From the NCBI GenBank assembly GCA_034231615.1, contig CM067322.1:52582456-52646455 (forward strand): 64,000 nucleotides of DNA, in the 5' to 3' direction. Numbering within the stretch: the stretch's first letter is position 1; each line of letters opens with the position of its first letter. Under the pieces are notes generated by a model. It did no database searches, was not told the DNA's origin, and was given only the letters and a program-made list of their open reading frames with translations. This document shows positions 22,880 through 34,807 of this stretch, in pieces. Origin of the DNA: Meghimatium bilineatum (taxonomy: Eukaryota > Mollusca > Gastropoda > Stylommatophora > Philomycidae). The position numbers and the translations under genes are program-made.

Positions 22880-23225
22880 ATTTGGACATGTTAAACATTA
22901 CCAATTCTCATTTAGAAATGTCAAATATAACTTTAATCTCATTTAGACATGTCAAAAGTCAAACATGACTTTCTTCTCATTTAGACATGTCAAAAATGGC
23001 TTTCTTCTTCTTTAGAGATCTCAAACATTAGTTTATATTTGCATTTAGACATGTCAAATGTGACCTTCATATTTAGACATCTCAAACATGAGTTCTTCTC
23101 ATTTAGACATGTCAAAAGTCACTTTCTTCTCATTTAGAGATGTCAAACATGATTGTCTTCTCATGACTTAGACATGTCAAATGTCTCTTATCTCTCATTT
23201 GGACATGTCAAACATGACATTTCCT
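22880..23225. repeat. minisatellite around TTTAGACATGTCAAA
   Basis: About ten imperfect units, 25-40 bp apart, each with TTTAGACATGTCAAA and a CTTTCTTCTCA-type linker. The core GACATGTC is palindromic. Confidence 0.8.
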
Positions 23226-23559
23226 CTTATTGTGTACTGATATATTTCTAACCTCTATTGACAATGATATAAAATTCATGTGATGATATATTGATATAAC
23301 AAGAAGCAGCAGCCACAACTGTACATTATAATATGCTGTTATGTAATATTGACAAGACTTATTTAATGCAATAAAATAACGTAAGAGTTTGCTGTATTGA
23401 TCCAGCCTGAAAGAATGAAGTCAGTTCAGTCAATGAAATACAGTTCACATATGAAATTTTATTTTGATGAATGGTTTAAAAAAAATGATAACATGCTATT
23501 GAAAGGTTTAACTTAATTATCAAAGATACAAAACAAACAACAATATAATGCATAAGTAA

Positions 23560-24095
23560 CAAAGATTATTGTGCATACAATGGACTATGATTAAACTAAC
23601 ATAAAACTATGATTTAACGAACATAAAACCATGATTAAACTACCAGGGTAACACAAAATTGTGAGTTAACTAACATAAAACTGATTAAACTAACATAAAA
23701 CTATGATTTAACGAACATAAAACCGTGATTAAACTACCGGAGTAACACAAAATTGTGAGTTAGCGAAGATTAAACTAATATAAAACTGTGATTAAACTAA
23801 CATAAAACTGTGATTTAACGAAGATAAAACTGTTATTAAACTAACATAAAACTGTGATTAAACTAACATAAAACTATGATTTAACGAACATAAAACCGTG
23901 ATTAAACTACCGGAGTAACACAAAATTGTGAGTTAGCGAAGATTAAACTAATATAAAACTGTGATTAAACTAACATAAAACTATGATTTAATGAAGATAA
24001 AACTGATTAAACTAACATAAAACTGTGATTAAACTAACATAAAACTATGATTTAACGAAGATAAAACTGTTATTAAACTAACATAAAATTGCAAA
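23560..24095. repeat. satellite of about 19-bp units with higher-order pattern
   Basis: Variants of AACATAAAACTGTGATTAAACT repeat some 25 times. Longer blocks containing ACCGGAGTAACACAAAATTG recur at about 23738 and 23913, roughly 175 bp apart, showing a higher-order repeat. Confidence 0.85.
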
Positions 24096-24179
24096 CTGGC
24101 TGAAACTGATATATAGTCCACAGCTATGGAGACTAATACTGTGTCTGATTGTGCATAGCATATGCATACATAACTTGAT

Positions 24180-24620
24180 GTCTAAGTATAGCATGCAGAC
24201 CTGTAGGCTAAACTGATAGATCCCTAAATCTGGATTCGTTCTCAAACTCCTGCAGATTAACAGGATGCAGTCTGGAGAACAGAATGTTTGCTTCATAGAT
24301 TACAACTTTTCTGTAACTTTTGGCCTGACACATTCGACTTCAGCATGGTTTCTAGGTCACTTTAGTCCTCTATGGGATGGGACAGTCAAGTTAACCACCA
24401 AAACCTTCTCACTTGTCTCTTACAACATGCATGGCAGATAACAGTGTAGATATTCTTTGTTTCCCATTTGAGCCCTGGCTACACATGGGCAAGATTCCTA
24501 AATGTAGGACGCAGACCTACAGATTAAACTGATAGATTCCTAAATGTAGCACGTAGACCTACAGACTAAACTGATAGATTCCTAAATATAGCATGTAAAC
24601 CTACAAACTAAACTGATCTC
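24180..24620. repeat. 42-bp satellite, left part (split by SINE-1)
   Basis: Units near GATAGATTCCTAAATGTAGC followed by ACGTAGACCTACAGACTAAACT. The reverse SINE-1 at 24228-24478 sits inside the array, bordered by AGATCCCTAAAT and AGATTCCTAAAT. The same unit returns at 25630-25790. Confidence 0.75.
24228..24478 (-). mobile_element. SINE-1 copy inside satellite
   Basis: Reverse SINE-1 with the hairpin tail (CTCCTGCAGATTAACAGGAT), CATTCGACTTCAGCATGGTT, CTATGGGATGGGACAG and a TCTTTGTTTCCCATTTGAGC head. Near full length. Confidence 0.75.
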
Positions 24621-25150
24621 TCTATGTGACATGTCTTTTGCAGAATGTTGTCCTCACAGTTCTGTGTGAGCTGCCCAGCTTCTTCCAATGTCATGTTCAG
24701 AAGGTCTTCGATGTCATGTGTCCACCGTAGTCTTGGTCTGCCTCTTGTTCTCTTTCCTGGAATTTTCCTCTCCATGATTAATTTTTCTAAACCATTATGT
24801 CTTTTATATGTCCGAAATCTGCATATCTGGATTTCGTGTCCTCCGATAGTAAGGGGTTGAAACTGTTCATAGTGTGGGTCTTCTTGTACATTTTGCATGA
24901 TGTTTTTTCTGCATAAATGTTGACCAGGTGTGGTGAGAGGATGCATCCCTGTCTGACTCCTTTTTGGACCTCAAACTAGTCAGATGTTTCTCTGTCGAAA
25001 CGAACAGAAGCCTGTTGCTTCTGATAAAGCATTTTTATTTGTGATATGAGATTTTGTGGGAAGCCCATGTTTCCTATTGTGTTCCATAATTTCTGGTGTG
25101 TTATACAGTCAAACGCCTTAGAGTAATTTATGAAACAACTAAACTGATTG
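24620..25150 (-). mobile_element. LINE ORF2 fragment with internal deletion
   Basis: The minus strand gives RT motif B (QKGVRQGCILSP) near 24960, then an abrupt join from RT motif C remains (QICRF) to the C-terminal block TYKRHNGLEKLIMERKIPGK with RTRGRPRLRW and DIEDLLNMTLEEAGQL. The region between RT and C-terminus has been deleted. Related to the copy at 62280-63260. Confidence 0.75.
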
Positions 25151-25164
25151 TCTTTTGTCTTTCC

Positions 25165-25500
25165 CCAGGGGGTTTGTTATCCACTCTTGCCGTTGACTGG
25201 TGACTGGAGCTCGAGTTCTAGCGCCAGATGTGTAGCCTTGGCAGTGTGATGTCCCTGACATTTTCTATCCATCTTTTCCATGGTCTTCCTCTGGCTTTGT
25301 ACCCTGATCTCATTTGGTTATATGCCTGTACGGGTAACTTGTTGTGATGCATTCTCATAATGTGGCCAAACTTGATTTGCTGCCTTTCTATGTATTATGT
25401 GCAAGGTACTTTACCTATTCTTTCCCTGATATCTTCATTTTGTAATCTATCGAGCCTGGTGACCCCTGCGGCTTTCCTCAAGCATTTAATCTCACGTCAC
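25165..25500 (-). mobile_element. second LINE C-terminal fragment
   Basis: The minus strand reads LRKAAGVTRLDRLQNEDIRE, GHIMRMHHNKLPVQAYNQMR, SGYKARGRPWKRWIENVRDI. A different LINE family from its neighbour, resembling 49835-50030. Confidence 0.7.
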
Positions 25501-25629
25501 TATCTGTAATGTGAAGATGAGAGAGACCAGGTTTGGCACTGGCAGCACAGTGATGGTAGGAATATACTGTAGATCATTTGTCTTTTAACTTCCATCTTGA
25601 TCTTGGGATGAAGAAGTAGTGGTGACGGT

Positions 25630-25790
25630 GAATAGATTCTAAAACTGATAGATTCATGATATAGCATGTACATCTATAATCTAAACTGATAGATTTCTGG
25701 ACATAATCTTTAGACTTATAGGCTAAACTGATAGATTCCTGGATATAATCTTTAGACCTATAGGCTAAACTGATAGATTCCTGGGTTGCT
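25630..25790. repeat. 42-bp satellite, right part
   Basis: Four units of GATAGATTCCTGGATATAAT plus CTTTAGACCTATAGGCTAAACT. The same unit as 24180-24620; the LINE pieces at 24620-25500 appear to separate the two halves. Confidence 0.8.
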
Positions 25791-25814
25791 GATTGTTGAG
25801 TTACATTCAATTGA

Positions 25815-26980
25815 GATAGTGGAATCCCATTACAACGAATCCGTTTTTAACGAATTTCCATGTTTAGCGACACTTCAAAATTTCGAATTATTTTAACTCT
25901 GTCACAATTTCAAATAACTTATTATAATACATGTATTTATGCACATATTCATGTATAGAGAACTATTTATAATTTATTTCTAAGATAAAAGTAGTCTCTG
26001 AACATTTGACTCCTTTGCATGTTTTAAAAGTTGCACAAAAGACTCCAACACAAAGTAGCCATGAGACATTCAATCAGAAACATTGTGACACATTTACTTG
26101 CAGCATGTTTGGACAAAGCTAGTACAGGTGTGCTTAATGTCATGTTTTATAGCAGAACTGTGTCTTGGTCAGTTATACAGTAATGCTGTCTTATCAGGTC
26201 CATCGTTCTGAAGTGATGCACTGACTTTTCTCACTATTTTAATTGGTTAATTTGTGTCAACAGCAAATGAAACTCATGGGAAAAGTCAAATGTGTTAAGC
26301 TAGAAGGATGATTTATAAATTAGCCCACATTCAATGAGACATGTTCAAAAATGAAACTCGGTCATGACCATTGTTGATGGTCATGTGGTCACAGCACAAC
26401 TTAACAGCCTGATAGGAGGGGGGGGGGGGGAGGGGGGTATAGCCACATGTCTGTTTTTCATTGTGTCTTTAGTCTCTTTTAAACTAGTAACCTCCATACA
26501 TTCCATTCATATGAATGTTAAAGTAAAAACACAATGTTTGCTTTACCTGTTGGAAACTAATCAAAATGGCTTCTGCTACTGTCATAAATCAATAGTATTA
26601 TATGTTGAAACTAAAGTAGTCTTAATAGAGACAGTGAATAAAAAATTGCCACTAAAAGCAGAAATATGCAGGGAATATGATATGTCACCAAGCACATTAC
26701 AAACAATCCTGAAGTACATAGACAACATCAAGTCTGCATTTACATTCGGCAATTATCAGCAGAAGAGAATGAAGATTAGGAAGCTCAAATATTAAAAGAC
26801 ATTGATTGCACATAACAAACAACATTGTTCCAGCGAGCTAGGAGCAGGAGTATTCCTATTTCAGGACCTGTACTTATTGAAAAAAGAGAGTACACTGAAA
26901 GCTTAGGTCATACTGACCTAAAATTAAGTCTCCGCTGGTTGAAAGAGGTTCAAAGAGCAACATAGAATTAAGATTCAAGT
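25815..26980 (+). mobile_element. pogo/Tigger-like DNA transposon, 5' part
   Basis: The left end GTGGAATCCCATTACAACGA, preceded by TA, resembles the terminal repeats of Tigger elements. From about 26600 the translation gives VETKVVLIETVNKKLPLKAE, ICREYDMSPSTLQTILKYID, the first CENP-B-type helix-turn-helix. After a frame change at about 26838 it gives ARSRSIPISGPVLIEKREYT with LKLSLRWLKEVQRAT, the second DNA-binding half. No DDE catalytic domain follows and no matching right end was found, so it is a truncated relic. A 16-base G run interrupts the sequence before the HTH. Confidence 0.65.
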
Positions 26981-27274
26981 AATTTAAAAGATTTAAGATT
27001 GCAGCGAGACAGGATCTGTTTACGTTTCATAGGAAACATCTGAGACTTGGAGGAGAGTTGAGTTACATAAAAATGATACATCATTCCTTTAGTTGACACA
27101 CATGGATTATGTCATGGGTAAACATTGTATAACGGACTTAACACATTATAATAATTGAAAGGGGAATAACTTATGTTAATAATTGTGATAACTGTTTATA
27201 ACAAAATTCAATTATTACATACATATTTTGTTAGTCCCGACCAATTCATTATATTGTGATTTCACAGTATTTTT

Positions 27275-27735
27275 AATGTGATTGAAAAACATATGGAAAA
27301 ACAACAAAATAGAAACAACTCTGCTAATGCCAAGAACTTTTATTTTTCCGGTTGCAACATACGGCTGTGAAACATGGCCCTTAAGTAAAACAGCAGCAAA
27401 AAAGATCAACATCTTTGAAATGAAATACTACAGAAAGGTACTTAGAATCTTATGGAAGGAAAAAAAGGAGAAACTCAGATATTATAAACATATTGAAGCT
27501 GGCAGTGTTTGTTACTAAACACAACAGGAAAAAGAAAACATGACTGTTTAGAAAGACAAATTAATCGAGGGCAGAGCATCTGGGTGGAGGAGAAGGGGCA
27601 GACCAAGAATAAGTTGGACAGATGACATTAAAGATAACATAAATACAACATTGGAAAATGCAAGCAGCATGACCCAAGACAGAGAGAGGTTCAGGGAGTT
27701 CATTGGGAAGACAACGTTCTGAAGACTATATATCA
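27275..27735 (+). mobile_element. LINE C-terminal fragment
   Basis: Reads TFIFPVATYGCETWPLSKTA, INIFEMKYYRKVLRILWKEK, then after gaps the DCLERQI and WVEEKG blocks with a T-DDIK-like remnant. It is a LINE 3' part with deletions, close to the family at 18356-18720. Confidence 0.7.
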
Positions 27736-27739
27736 CATA

Positions 27740-28300
27740 ACACTGTATTTTCATACAAATAAACATAAAAACAGCCTAAACTAAGGTATTCAAATAATAG
27801 TTGAAAATGAATACTAGAAACACAACCAGACTGCTAGGTTACCAGTCATAACAAGGTATGTTGTCTTATAAGCACAAGCTTGCAGATTTGTTTCACACTA
27901 CATAGTGGTATTCACCTACCCAGTAAAAATATACTTAGGAGGCCTTGGTAACTGGATTACTAGAACCGCAACCTCCACTATTTTTGATGGTTGTAAAGCT
28001 CTGATATAACCAAATTGTACTAATGTCTGCAGTTGAAAGCAGCGTAAGTCACCATAAAAGTTACATTTTACATACTAAAAAATTTGTTTCATTTTATATG
28101 AATTTTAGGTTATTTGTTCTTTTTTTTTTATTATGTAGGAGGATGGTTGGGAGGGCTGTATTTCTGTAGGGTTTCATCTACAAAGAATTCAACATGGTGG
28201 TTTACAGTATACTATACAGGGGCCTTATACTCAGGCAATTGGGATTGGTGGTTGATAATGTTAACATTTTTTTTTTTTAAATACTGGTCCTTAAAAGTAA
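27740..28300. other. unassigned stretch
   Basis: AT-rich, with T-runs at 28121 and 28267. No gene or repeat recognised. Confidence 0.4.
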
Positions 28301-28308
28301 TCAAACTG

Positions 28309-28640
28309 TCAGTGTTGTGGGCGTCTGTGGCTATTGTTGATAGCAATGAAAGACAGCTGGAAAAAGGTCAAGTATGTGAGACCATGGTTAGTTTTGAGTT
28401 TGATGACCAGCATGTAATGATGAGAATCGCTTCTCTTGTATGACTGGCTTACTATACTAGCGATTTACAGGTTATAGACGTCCATCATTCAGTGCAAGTG
28501 GTAAAAACACTGAACGTATTAGCTACTACTACTAAAGTCGGATGTACCAGGCCATTGCCACAAATAAAATGGTCACAGAGCATTTCCGTTCTCTGAACTG
28601 CACTTTTATGCTACAGGAGATCTCCAGTGAGAGTTTATGA
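28309..28640 (+). mobile_element. repeat B with SINE-2 end, copy 1
   Basis: The first 220 bp match 30700-30910 (GGGC(A/G)TCTGTG, ATGACCAGC(A/G)TGTAA, CTTCTCTTGTATGACTGGC). The last 110 bp are SINE-2 (AAGTCGGATGTACCAGGCCA, CACAAATAAAATGG, ACAGGAGATCTCCAGTGAGA). The same junction in both copies suggests that a longer element ends in SINE-2. Confidence 0.6.
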
Positions 28641-28649
28641 AAGCAAACA

Positions 28650-29198
28650 AGAGATATACAAATTTGGTGGGGGTTGGATATAATATGACTCATGCATTAT
28701 TAAATATTACAACATGCAAATGAATAAGTGTAGAAATATTTTCTGTTACAACAGCAGAATTTTAAAAGAACAAGCACATAACAGTTTTGTTATACACAGT
28801 AAGGCAGTGCAAAAAATATGAACAAAGTTCACATAAAAAAAAATCAGAAGTTGAAAAGCAACTTTCAACTTGAACCAGAGCTACACAAGTTATCTCAGAC
28901 CATACCAGTCACCTTCCATGATCATTCTATAGTTCAGCACAAAATAACACCTAAAATTATGTATTTTGAAACCCAAATTCTGTGTAAAGAGTGTTTTATT
29001 TCTGGTGTAAAAATAATACTGTAGTTAACCCGTTACATAAAGAATAATTACATAAAATGTTTACCATTGACATTATTTATTAATATTCTAAAGGACAATA
29101 TGGGCATAGGGCCTACTCAGTGAAACAAGTATATTGTGCACAGAATACAGGACATCTGTACTAGTTGACAGGTATGTACTAAAAATGAACTAAAATGA
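28650..29198. other. AT-rich stretch without features
   Basis: No coding or repeat signal recognised. Confidence 0.45.
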
Positions 29199-29480
29199 CC
29201 TCAGACACAACTATAATTATCTCAGACACAATTATAATTATATTAGACACAACTATAATTATTTCAGATGCAATTATAATTATCTCAGATGCAATTATAA
29301 TTATATCGGACACAACTATAATTATCTTAGATGCAATTATAATGATCTCAGACACAACTATAATTATCTCAGATGCAATTATAATTATCTCAGATGCAAT
29401 TATAATTATCTCAGATGCAACTAAAATTATTGCAGACACACCTAAAATGATCATGGACACTATAATTCTCAGACACAAGT
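29199..29480. repeat. 21-bp minisatellite, about 13 units
   Basis: Units of CAGACACAACTATAATTATC and near variants. The period is a multiple of three and lacks stops on either strand, so both strands show spurious open frames of about 95 codons. Degenerate copies continue to about 29620. Confidence 0.9.
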
Positions 29481-29620
29481 AAAATGACCCAAAACAGAAT
29501 TACAATATCTAAAATGCAACTAAAATTATTTTAAATTATCTCAGACACATTAAATGATGTCAGGCACAACTAAAACTATATCAGACATACCTATAATTAT
29601 GCCAGACACAACTAAACTAA

Positions 29621-30015
29621 CAAGAATTCAGCCGCAGAAATGTAAGCAAAATATAATGGACAAGTAAAAAAAAAATCATTCGGAAAAACAACAAAAGGGA
29701 AGACAATAATAAACAGTGTTAAGAATAGCTATCTGTATTAAAACATGTCAAGAAGCACTATTGATAAAGCAGGATCTCTAAAACAAATGTAACATTTTGG
29801 CAAAACACCATACAATTTTGATGAAATATTTAACTGCAATAGAACTGTCCTACATAAAATTATAACCCCAAGAATTCAAGCTAGTAAATAATGTGTACAT
29901 ACTTTCAACAATTGTAATATAGAGTTAGAATTAAAAAAAAAATAGAAAATAGGTCTATTAAGAGAGATAGATTGCAAACACAATCATTAGTATCAGAGAA
30001 AGGATAGTCATGTCA
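29621..30015. other. AT-rich stretch without features
   Basis: Nothing recognised. Confidence 0.45.
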
Positions 30016-30019
30016 GGAA

Positions 30020-30275
30020 GTAGGTAACTAAATTTATGGTAGGTATAAAAATATGAGAAAGGAAACTAAACCCATAGAAGATATGAATATATGAGAAATT
30101 AGGAAACTAAACCCATAGATGATAATTATATATATTAGAGATATTAGGAAACTAAATCCATAGAAGATATAAAAATATGAGAAACTAGGAAACTAAATCC
30201 ATAGAAGATATAAAAATATGAGAAAGAATGAAACTAAATCCATATAAAGGATAAAAATATGAGAAAGTAGGAAAT
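30020..30275. repeat. about 41-bp minisatellite, 6 units
   Basis: Units of AGGAAACTAAATCCATAGAA followed by GATATAAAAATATGAGAAA. Confidence 0.8.
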
Positions 30276-30699
30276 GAAATCAACGTGAGCTAATGTTAAA
30301 GATGTGAATAACAACTGTAAGTGACATCATTGTCGAGTATTTCAATATAAGTGCAATCACAAAACAGAGATGTATGTTTTAATGCAAATGTAAACATCAT
30401 CACTTAACCATAGAGATGAATCTCCTTTTTTAATTCACATAGAAACTAGCATTGTCACTTAGTTTTTAATCAGTCTTCTATTTGGACTTTTAATTCAGTT
30501 AAGAGGAATTTGTTCAGTCAATAGTGCACAGACTAAATGCCCAAAAGTTATTGGTTCACTTTCTGAGGTGATTACTCTCTCCTCAGTCAAACTAATGGTT
30601 ACTTAACTCAAACAGGGAAGATAATAAAGTATATATAGAAGGGTATTGGCCTCACCATTACTTAAAAAAGAAGCAGAGATTTAGGCAGAACATACTCAT
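30276..30699. other. AT-rich stretch without features
   Basis: Nothing recognised. Confidence 0.4.
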
Positions 30700-31135
30700 A
30701 TCTCTCTACAGGGCATCTGTGACCATGTCGATAGCGATGCAGTTGGCAGCAAAAATGTTAAGCATCCTAGATTGTGGTTAACTTTGAGCATGATGACCAG
30801 CGTGTAAGTATGAGAACTAGCTTTCTCGTACAGCTGACCTACTTCTAGTGAGATGGTTACAGACATACACAGTTCAGTGGAAGCGGTAATAACTTTGGGC
30901 ATATTATGGGTAGTTATCAATGGCAAAATTGGAAGTGTTGGGCAGTGGCGCAAATAAAACGGCGACACTGCGCATTTCAATTCTCTGGACTACAGATATA
31001 GTCTGGAGGACTCCATGGCATCCAATGTGGTACTGCTACGACCTGACAGGTTATGGGTTTGTAGATATAGTCCTGCTAGAAATATAGTAGGAACATCTTG
31101 CGACATGAGAGATTCAATGAGAGATTGAGAGCGAA
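30700..31135 (+). mobile_element. repeat B with SINE-2 end, copy 2
   Basis: Repeat B (GGGCATCTGTGACCATGTCG, ATGACCAGCGTGTAAGTATG) running into SINE-2 (GTGTTGGGCAGTGGCGCAAA, TCTCTGGACTAC). SINE-2 is interrupted at about 31000-31075 by a LINE 3' end (TCCAATGTGGTACTGCTACG) whose flanks share AGATATAG. A run of eleven C follows at 31139. Confidence 0.65.
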
Positions 31136-31231
31136 ATCTCCCCCCCCCCCTAATATCTCTACAGAATCATATGCTATCGGACTATAAGTTTTAAAACAGA
31201 TAGCTTTCACATGAAATTAATTTATATTATT

Positions 31232-31503
31232 ATTCTCCTGTGTGTTTGTTAAGAGAATGTATATCTATAACAGTTGTCTCCTGCGGGTTTGTTAGGAGAA
31301 TGTATATCTATAACAGTTTTCTCCTGTGTGTTTGTTAGGAGAATGTATATCTATAACAGTTTTCTCCTGTGTGTTTGTTAGGAAAATGTATATCTATAAC
31401 AGTTTTCTCCTGCGGGTTTGTTAGGAGAATGTATATCTATAACAGTTTTCTCCTGTGTGTTTGTTAGGAGAATGTATATCTATAACAGTTTTCTCCTGTG
31501 TGA
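31232..31503. repeat. 43-bp minisatellite, 6 units
   Basis: Near-identical units of CTCCTGTGTGTTTGTTAGGA followed by GAATGTATATCTATAACAGTTTT. Each unit contains an imperfect hairpin (CTCCTG / TAGGAG). Confidence 0.9.
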
Positions 31504-33279
31504 GAACATGTCCTAATTTTCTAGAATCTGTAATCTCTTGGATTAATTAATGAACTCTTTGAAGATATAATCAAAATCAATATTACTAAAAGAACAAACT
31601 GGCTTTGAATATTATATTTCTGTTGTCATCAATAAATAAGGGAGAGTATATGACACACTTTAAAAAGCAGGCTAACAAAATGACAGCAGATATGTAAATG
31701 TTGCTGGCAACACCACGTAAAAAGAGTGCTGCAGATTTACAACTGTAATATTCAATGAAATAATCTACAACTGTAACATTAAATGAAATGATCTACAATG
31801 TAACACTAAATCAGAGATATGCAACATATTTTGATCAAGGCATGCCAGATTAAGGTTTTTTTTATCATGTGGTAAGGGGTCAAAAAAGTTATTTTTCGTC
31901 CTATGGAGCAAAACAGTAATATTTTCTGAGCTCTGGTGCCAGCGTATATAGTACTTTTAGATCAACCTGGATGGCTATATTTAAACCTTGTGCTGTATTT
32001 TGACCAGCACTGCACTAATTGAAATGACTGGCAATGTTTTTACTTATAAAATATGAGATAATACTAATAATTGTCTGTATATTGTTGAGTTGCCGCACTG
32101 ATGAATTTCCTGAAGTGAAGATCAGAGCACATATGAACTTGTCTAGTGTAGATCGTAACCCTCACTCATAGTTTATTAATAAGATAAGATGAATTTTCAT
32201 GTCTATGTACTACTCCCACATTGAGAGTCAGGTCCTGTACATTGAGTACTGTCTTAAAAGTACATTTGAAATCATATAAAAATGTGTCTATGTTGGAAAG
32301 CAATGTGCCTCACACAAAGGAAGCTGACAAATTGTTATAACAGCAACAATAATAATAAATAATAAGCTAATGTCAAATGATAATACAGCATCTTCAGAAA
32401 TAAGACACAAAGGATATAACAAAATATGATGATTGTCTATGATGAGAAGCTTGAAGGTAACATGAGAAAAAAAAATTTCGAAAAGGGGAAGAGAGGCTAC
32501 AAACCCAAAAAGATATTTATGTCTTAAAAAAAAACACAGCAAACTCTCATCATGGACGGCTGAAAATAAAATGCTGATATAATTGATGTTTATATCAATG
32601 AATGCTGACATTTTAAGGCAACCAGTCATGTTCAAGTATGTACAATGACAGGACCTGATCAGATTCTGTGTTATATAACATGGGATCACACTATGGTGTG
32701 TCTCTAACAGCTCAGACTACTGTTTCATGACATGTTCTCAAGATATTCCTAATTATTTCTTTTAAATCATTATAGACCAGGAGATCTCTGTAGCATAGTG
32801 GTAAATGTTGTGTTTATGATGTCATGGGCTTGGTAACTGGCAGAGCTATCTTGTGCCTTTTTGAAGAAGGTTCCTGGGAGTTCCTAGCAGTTTACTTTTT
32901 TCATCATGTCTGTGTATCTACTATTGCACTACAGTCCTCAATAAAATAACACAAATCAGTCACGGCTGTTATAAAATAATATTTTGGACAGAATAAACAT
33001 TGAAGCTCAGTTGTTACTCTACATATTATGAACCATCATGGATGAATGAATGCGTCAATTGAATAAAAAACAAAATAAGGAAATCAAAGACTCATTTGAC
33101 ATATTTCAATATCAACTAACATCAATAACACAAATGTGATTAATATGTCCAGTTAAACTGAGATTACAAAATGGGTAGCAATAGCAGAAGTCTTGAAACT
33201 GTTAGAAACCATTAATAACACATAGCTTATAGCAGTAAGGCAAATGCTTACTGTAAACATACACTAAATAAATTCTTAT
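31504..33279. other. long AT-rich stretch with a possible tRNA-like remnant
   Basis: No coding exon seen. At 32785-32900 TCTGTAGCATAGTGGTAAAT resembles a Pol III A-box of a tRNA-derived SINE, but no B-box follows. The rest is unassigned. Confidence 0.35.
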
Positions 33280-33800
33280 TGTTTGTGTCATGCTGCATTG
33301 GTTATCATGTCTTTCCACAGCCTTCTGTTTCGTGTGTTCGCAATTTCTAATACTCATGTTCTCATATGCCACAATGTCAGATTGTCAAGCATCTTCTCTC
33401 TTGGTCTTCTATTACCCCTCTTGCTTTTCAACTTGCCTGTTATCACAATGTTTCCATCTATTTTCTTCTCACTTAAGTGTCCAAAAAATGTGGACTGTCT
33501 TTTTCTGATACAGACGAGCAGCTCTATTTTTGAATTAACTCTTTTGAGATATCGTTATTACGCTTTCTTTCTACCCATGGAGATATCGTTATTACGCTTT
33601 CTTTCTACCCATGGAATTTCTAACATTTTTCTATAAAACCACATCTCTGCTACCTTTATAATAATGTCTCACTATTCTGCTGATTGTTCAAGATTTACTT
33701 CCATATATCAGAATTGGTTCTATATAACTTCTAAGAATTCTCTTTCTCACCTCAACTGACAAAGATATATTACATAGGATGGTCTTCACCTTGTGAAATG
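33280..33800 (-). mobile_element. LINE fragment, C-terminal region
   Basis: The minus strand includes SYIEPILIYGSKS, NVRNSMGRKKA and KKTVHIFWTLK-type remnants with several stops, the order expected of a LINE ORF2 thumb and C-terminus. A 34-bp tandem duplication (GAGATATCGTTATTACGCTT...) sits inside at 33547-33616. Confidence 0.55.
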
Positions 33801-34559
33801 TTGCCTTTGTCTGGACAATTTTACATTTGACTTATATCACATCTGATGTTATTACAGAATAACAATCCCAATATAAATCAACTTATGAAGATGTTTGAAA
33901 TAGCACCAATGCATAGGGCCTACATCATTTCTACAGCCACGTAATCAAAAGTCTCAATGATGAATGGTTTACAGTAAACTATGCAAACAAATTATTATTT
34001 CAGCTGCGGTATGGAAAAATTTATGTAGCATTTTGATTTGTATGCTAGACTCAATGACCAAAGTACATAGTTTCAATTTTATTGCTAAGGTTGAATTCCT
34101 AGTACACGCAGCTGTAAGTTGGTACCAAATGCTCTGATTTGTAAGAGAACTAAGAACTGTATTTGGAGCTATTATTTAATTACTCTATTATGCACTTTCA
34201 ACAAGCTGAAAGATAATTAGAACATATGATGGTGAAGGGAAAATTTGAGTGACTGTTTTCATGCAAGTTCATCTAACTTCACTGTAAATCACATATAACT
34301 AACAATCATAGATTACAGGGTTCATGTTTGCATAACTGACATACCTTTTTTTTAACAGATAGTGAAAGAAAATAAATTACAAGGGGCAGGTAAACCTGTG
34401 TTCTTAATGTTTTCCTCGATTGTTTCCCTAGGCTATAATTACATAGTTATTTACAAGGGATGTATAGGGGTGCTCACAGTGGACAGTGTGTACAATTGGG
34501 GGGGGGGGGGAGAGAAAATTGCAGCCGGTAGATTTCAACGTGTCACGCACATTTTTGTG
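33801..34559. other. unassigned stretch with a G12 run
   Basis: No gene recognised. A run of about twelve G lies at 34498-34510. Confidence 0.4.
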
Positions 34560-34700
34560 TATCCAGCCGCAGTCCTCGCTTGTAACAAATGTACTACATC
34601 TCTATCGGTTGCAGGTAGGCATAAGAAGCTTATGGTAGCCATTTTGTATCTAGAGCTAAGCATCAGTGATGTCACAAAATTTTACACAATTTAGGATCAG
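34560..34700. repeat. repeat C, second copy
   Basis: Counterpart of 6715-6850: GCAGTCCTCGC, GTAACAAA, GGTAGCCATTTTGTATCTAG and GTGATGTCACA in the same order and orientation. Confidence 0.45.
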
Positions 34701-34807
34701 CACAATTTTACAAAAAGTTGGAATGGTAGTCCCATTAAGCAAACATGAACTGATAATAGTTGTTGCAAGGTTAAATGTCCAGACTACTGTCAGCTTCCTA
34801 TGGGGCA

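Noticed and set aside
26364-26795. A complete 143-residue gene
   Set aside because: Only its second half matches a pogo/Tigger DNA-binding domain; the first half crosses a G-run and is not protein-like.
29179-29482. Open frames on both strands with Ile-rich 7-residue repeats
   Set aside because: A 21-bp tandem repeat without stops produces them automatically.
31232-31503. Regularly spaced repeats resembling a CRISPR array
   Set aside because: Units are directly adjacent with no unique spacers, in a eukaryotic context; it is a minisatellite.
33283-33636. Plus-strand 117-codon hydrophobic open frame
   Set aside because: The minus strand carries LINE remnants; the plus frame is Leu/Phe/Ser-rich as expected from antisense AT-rich DNA.
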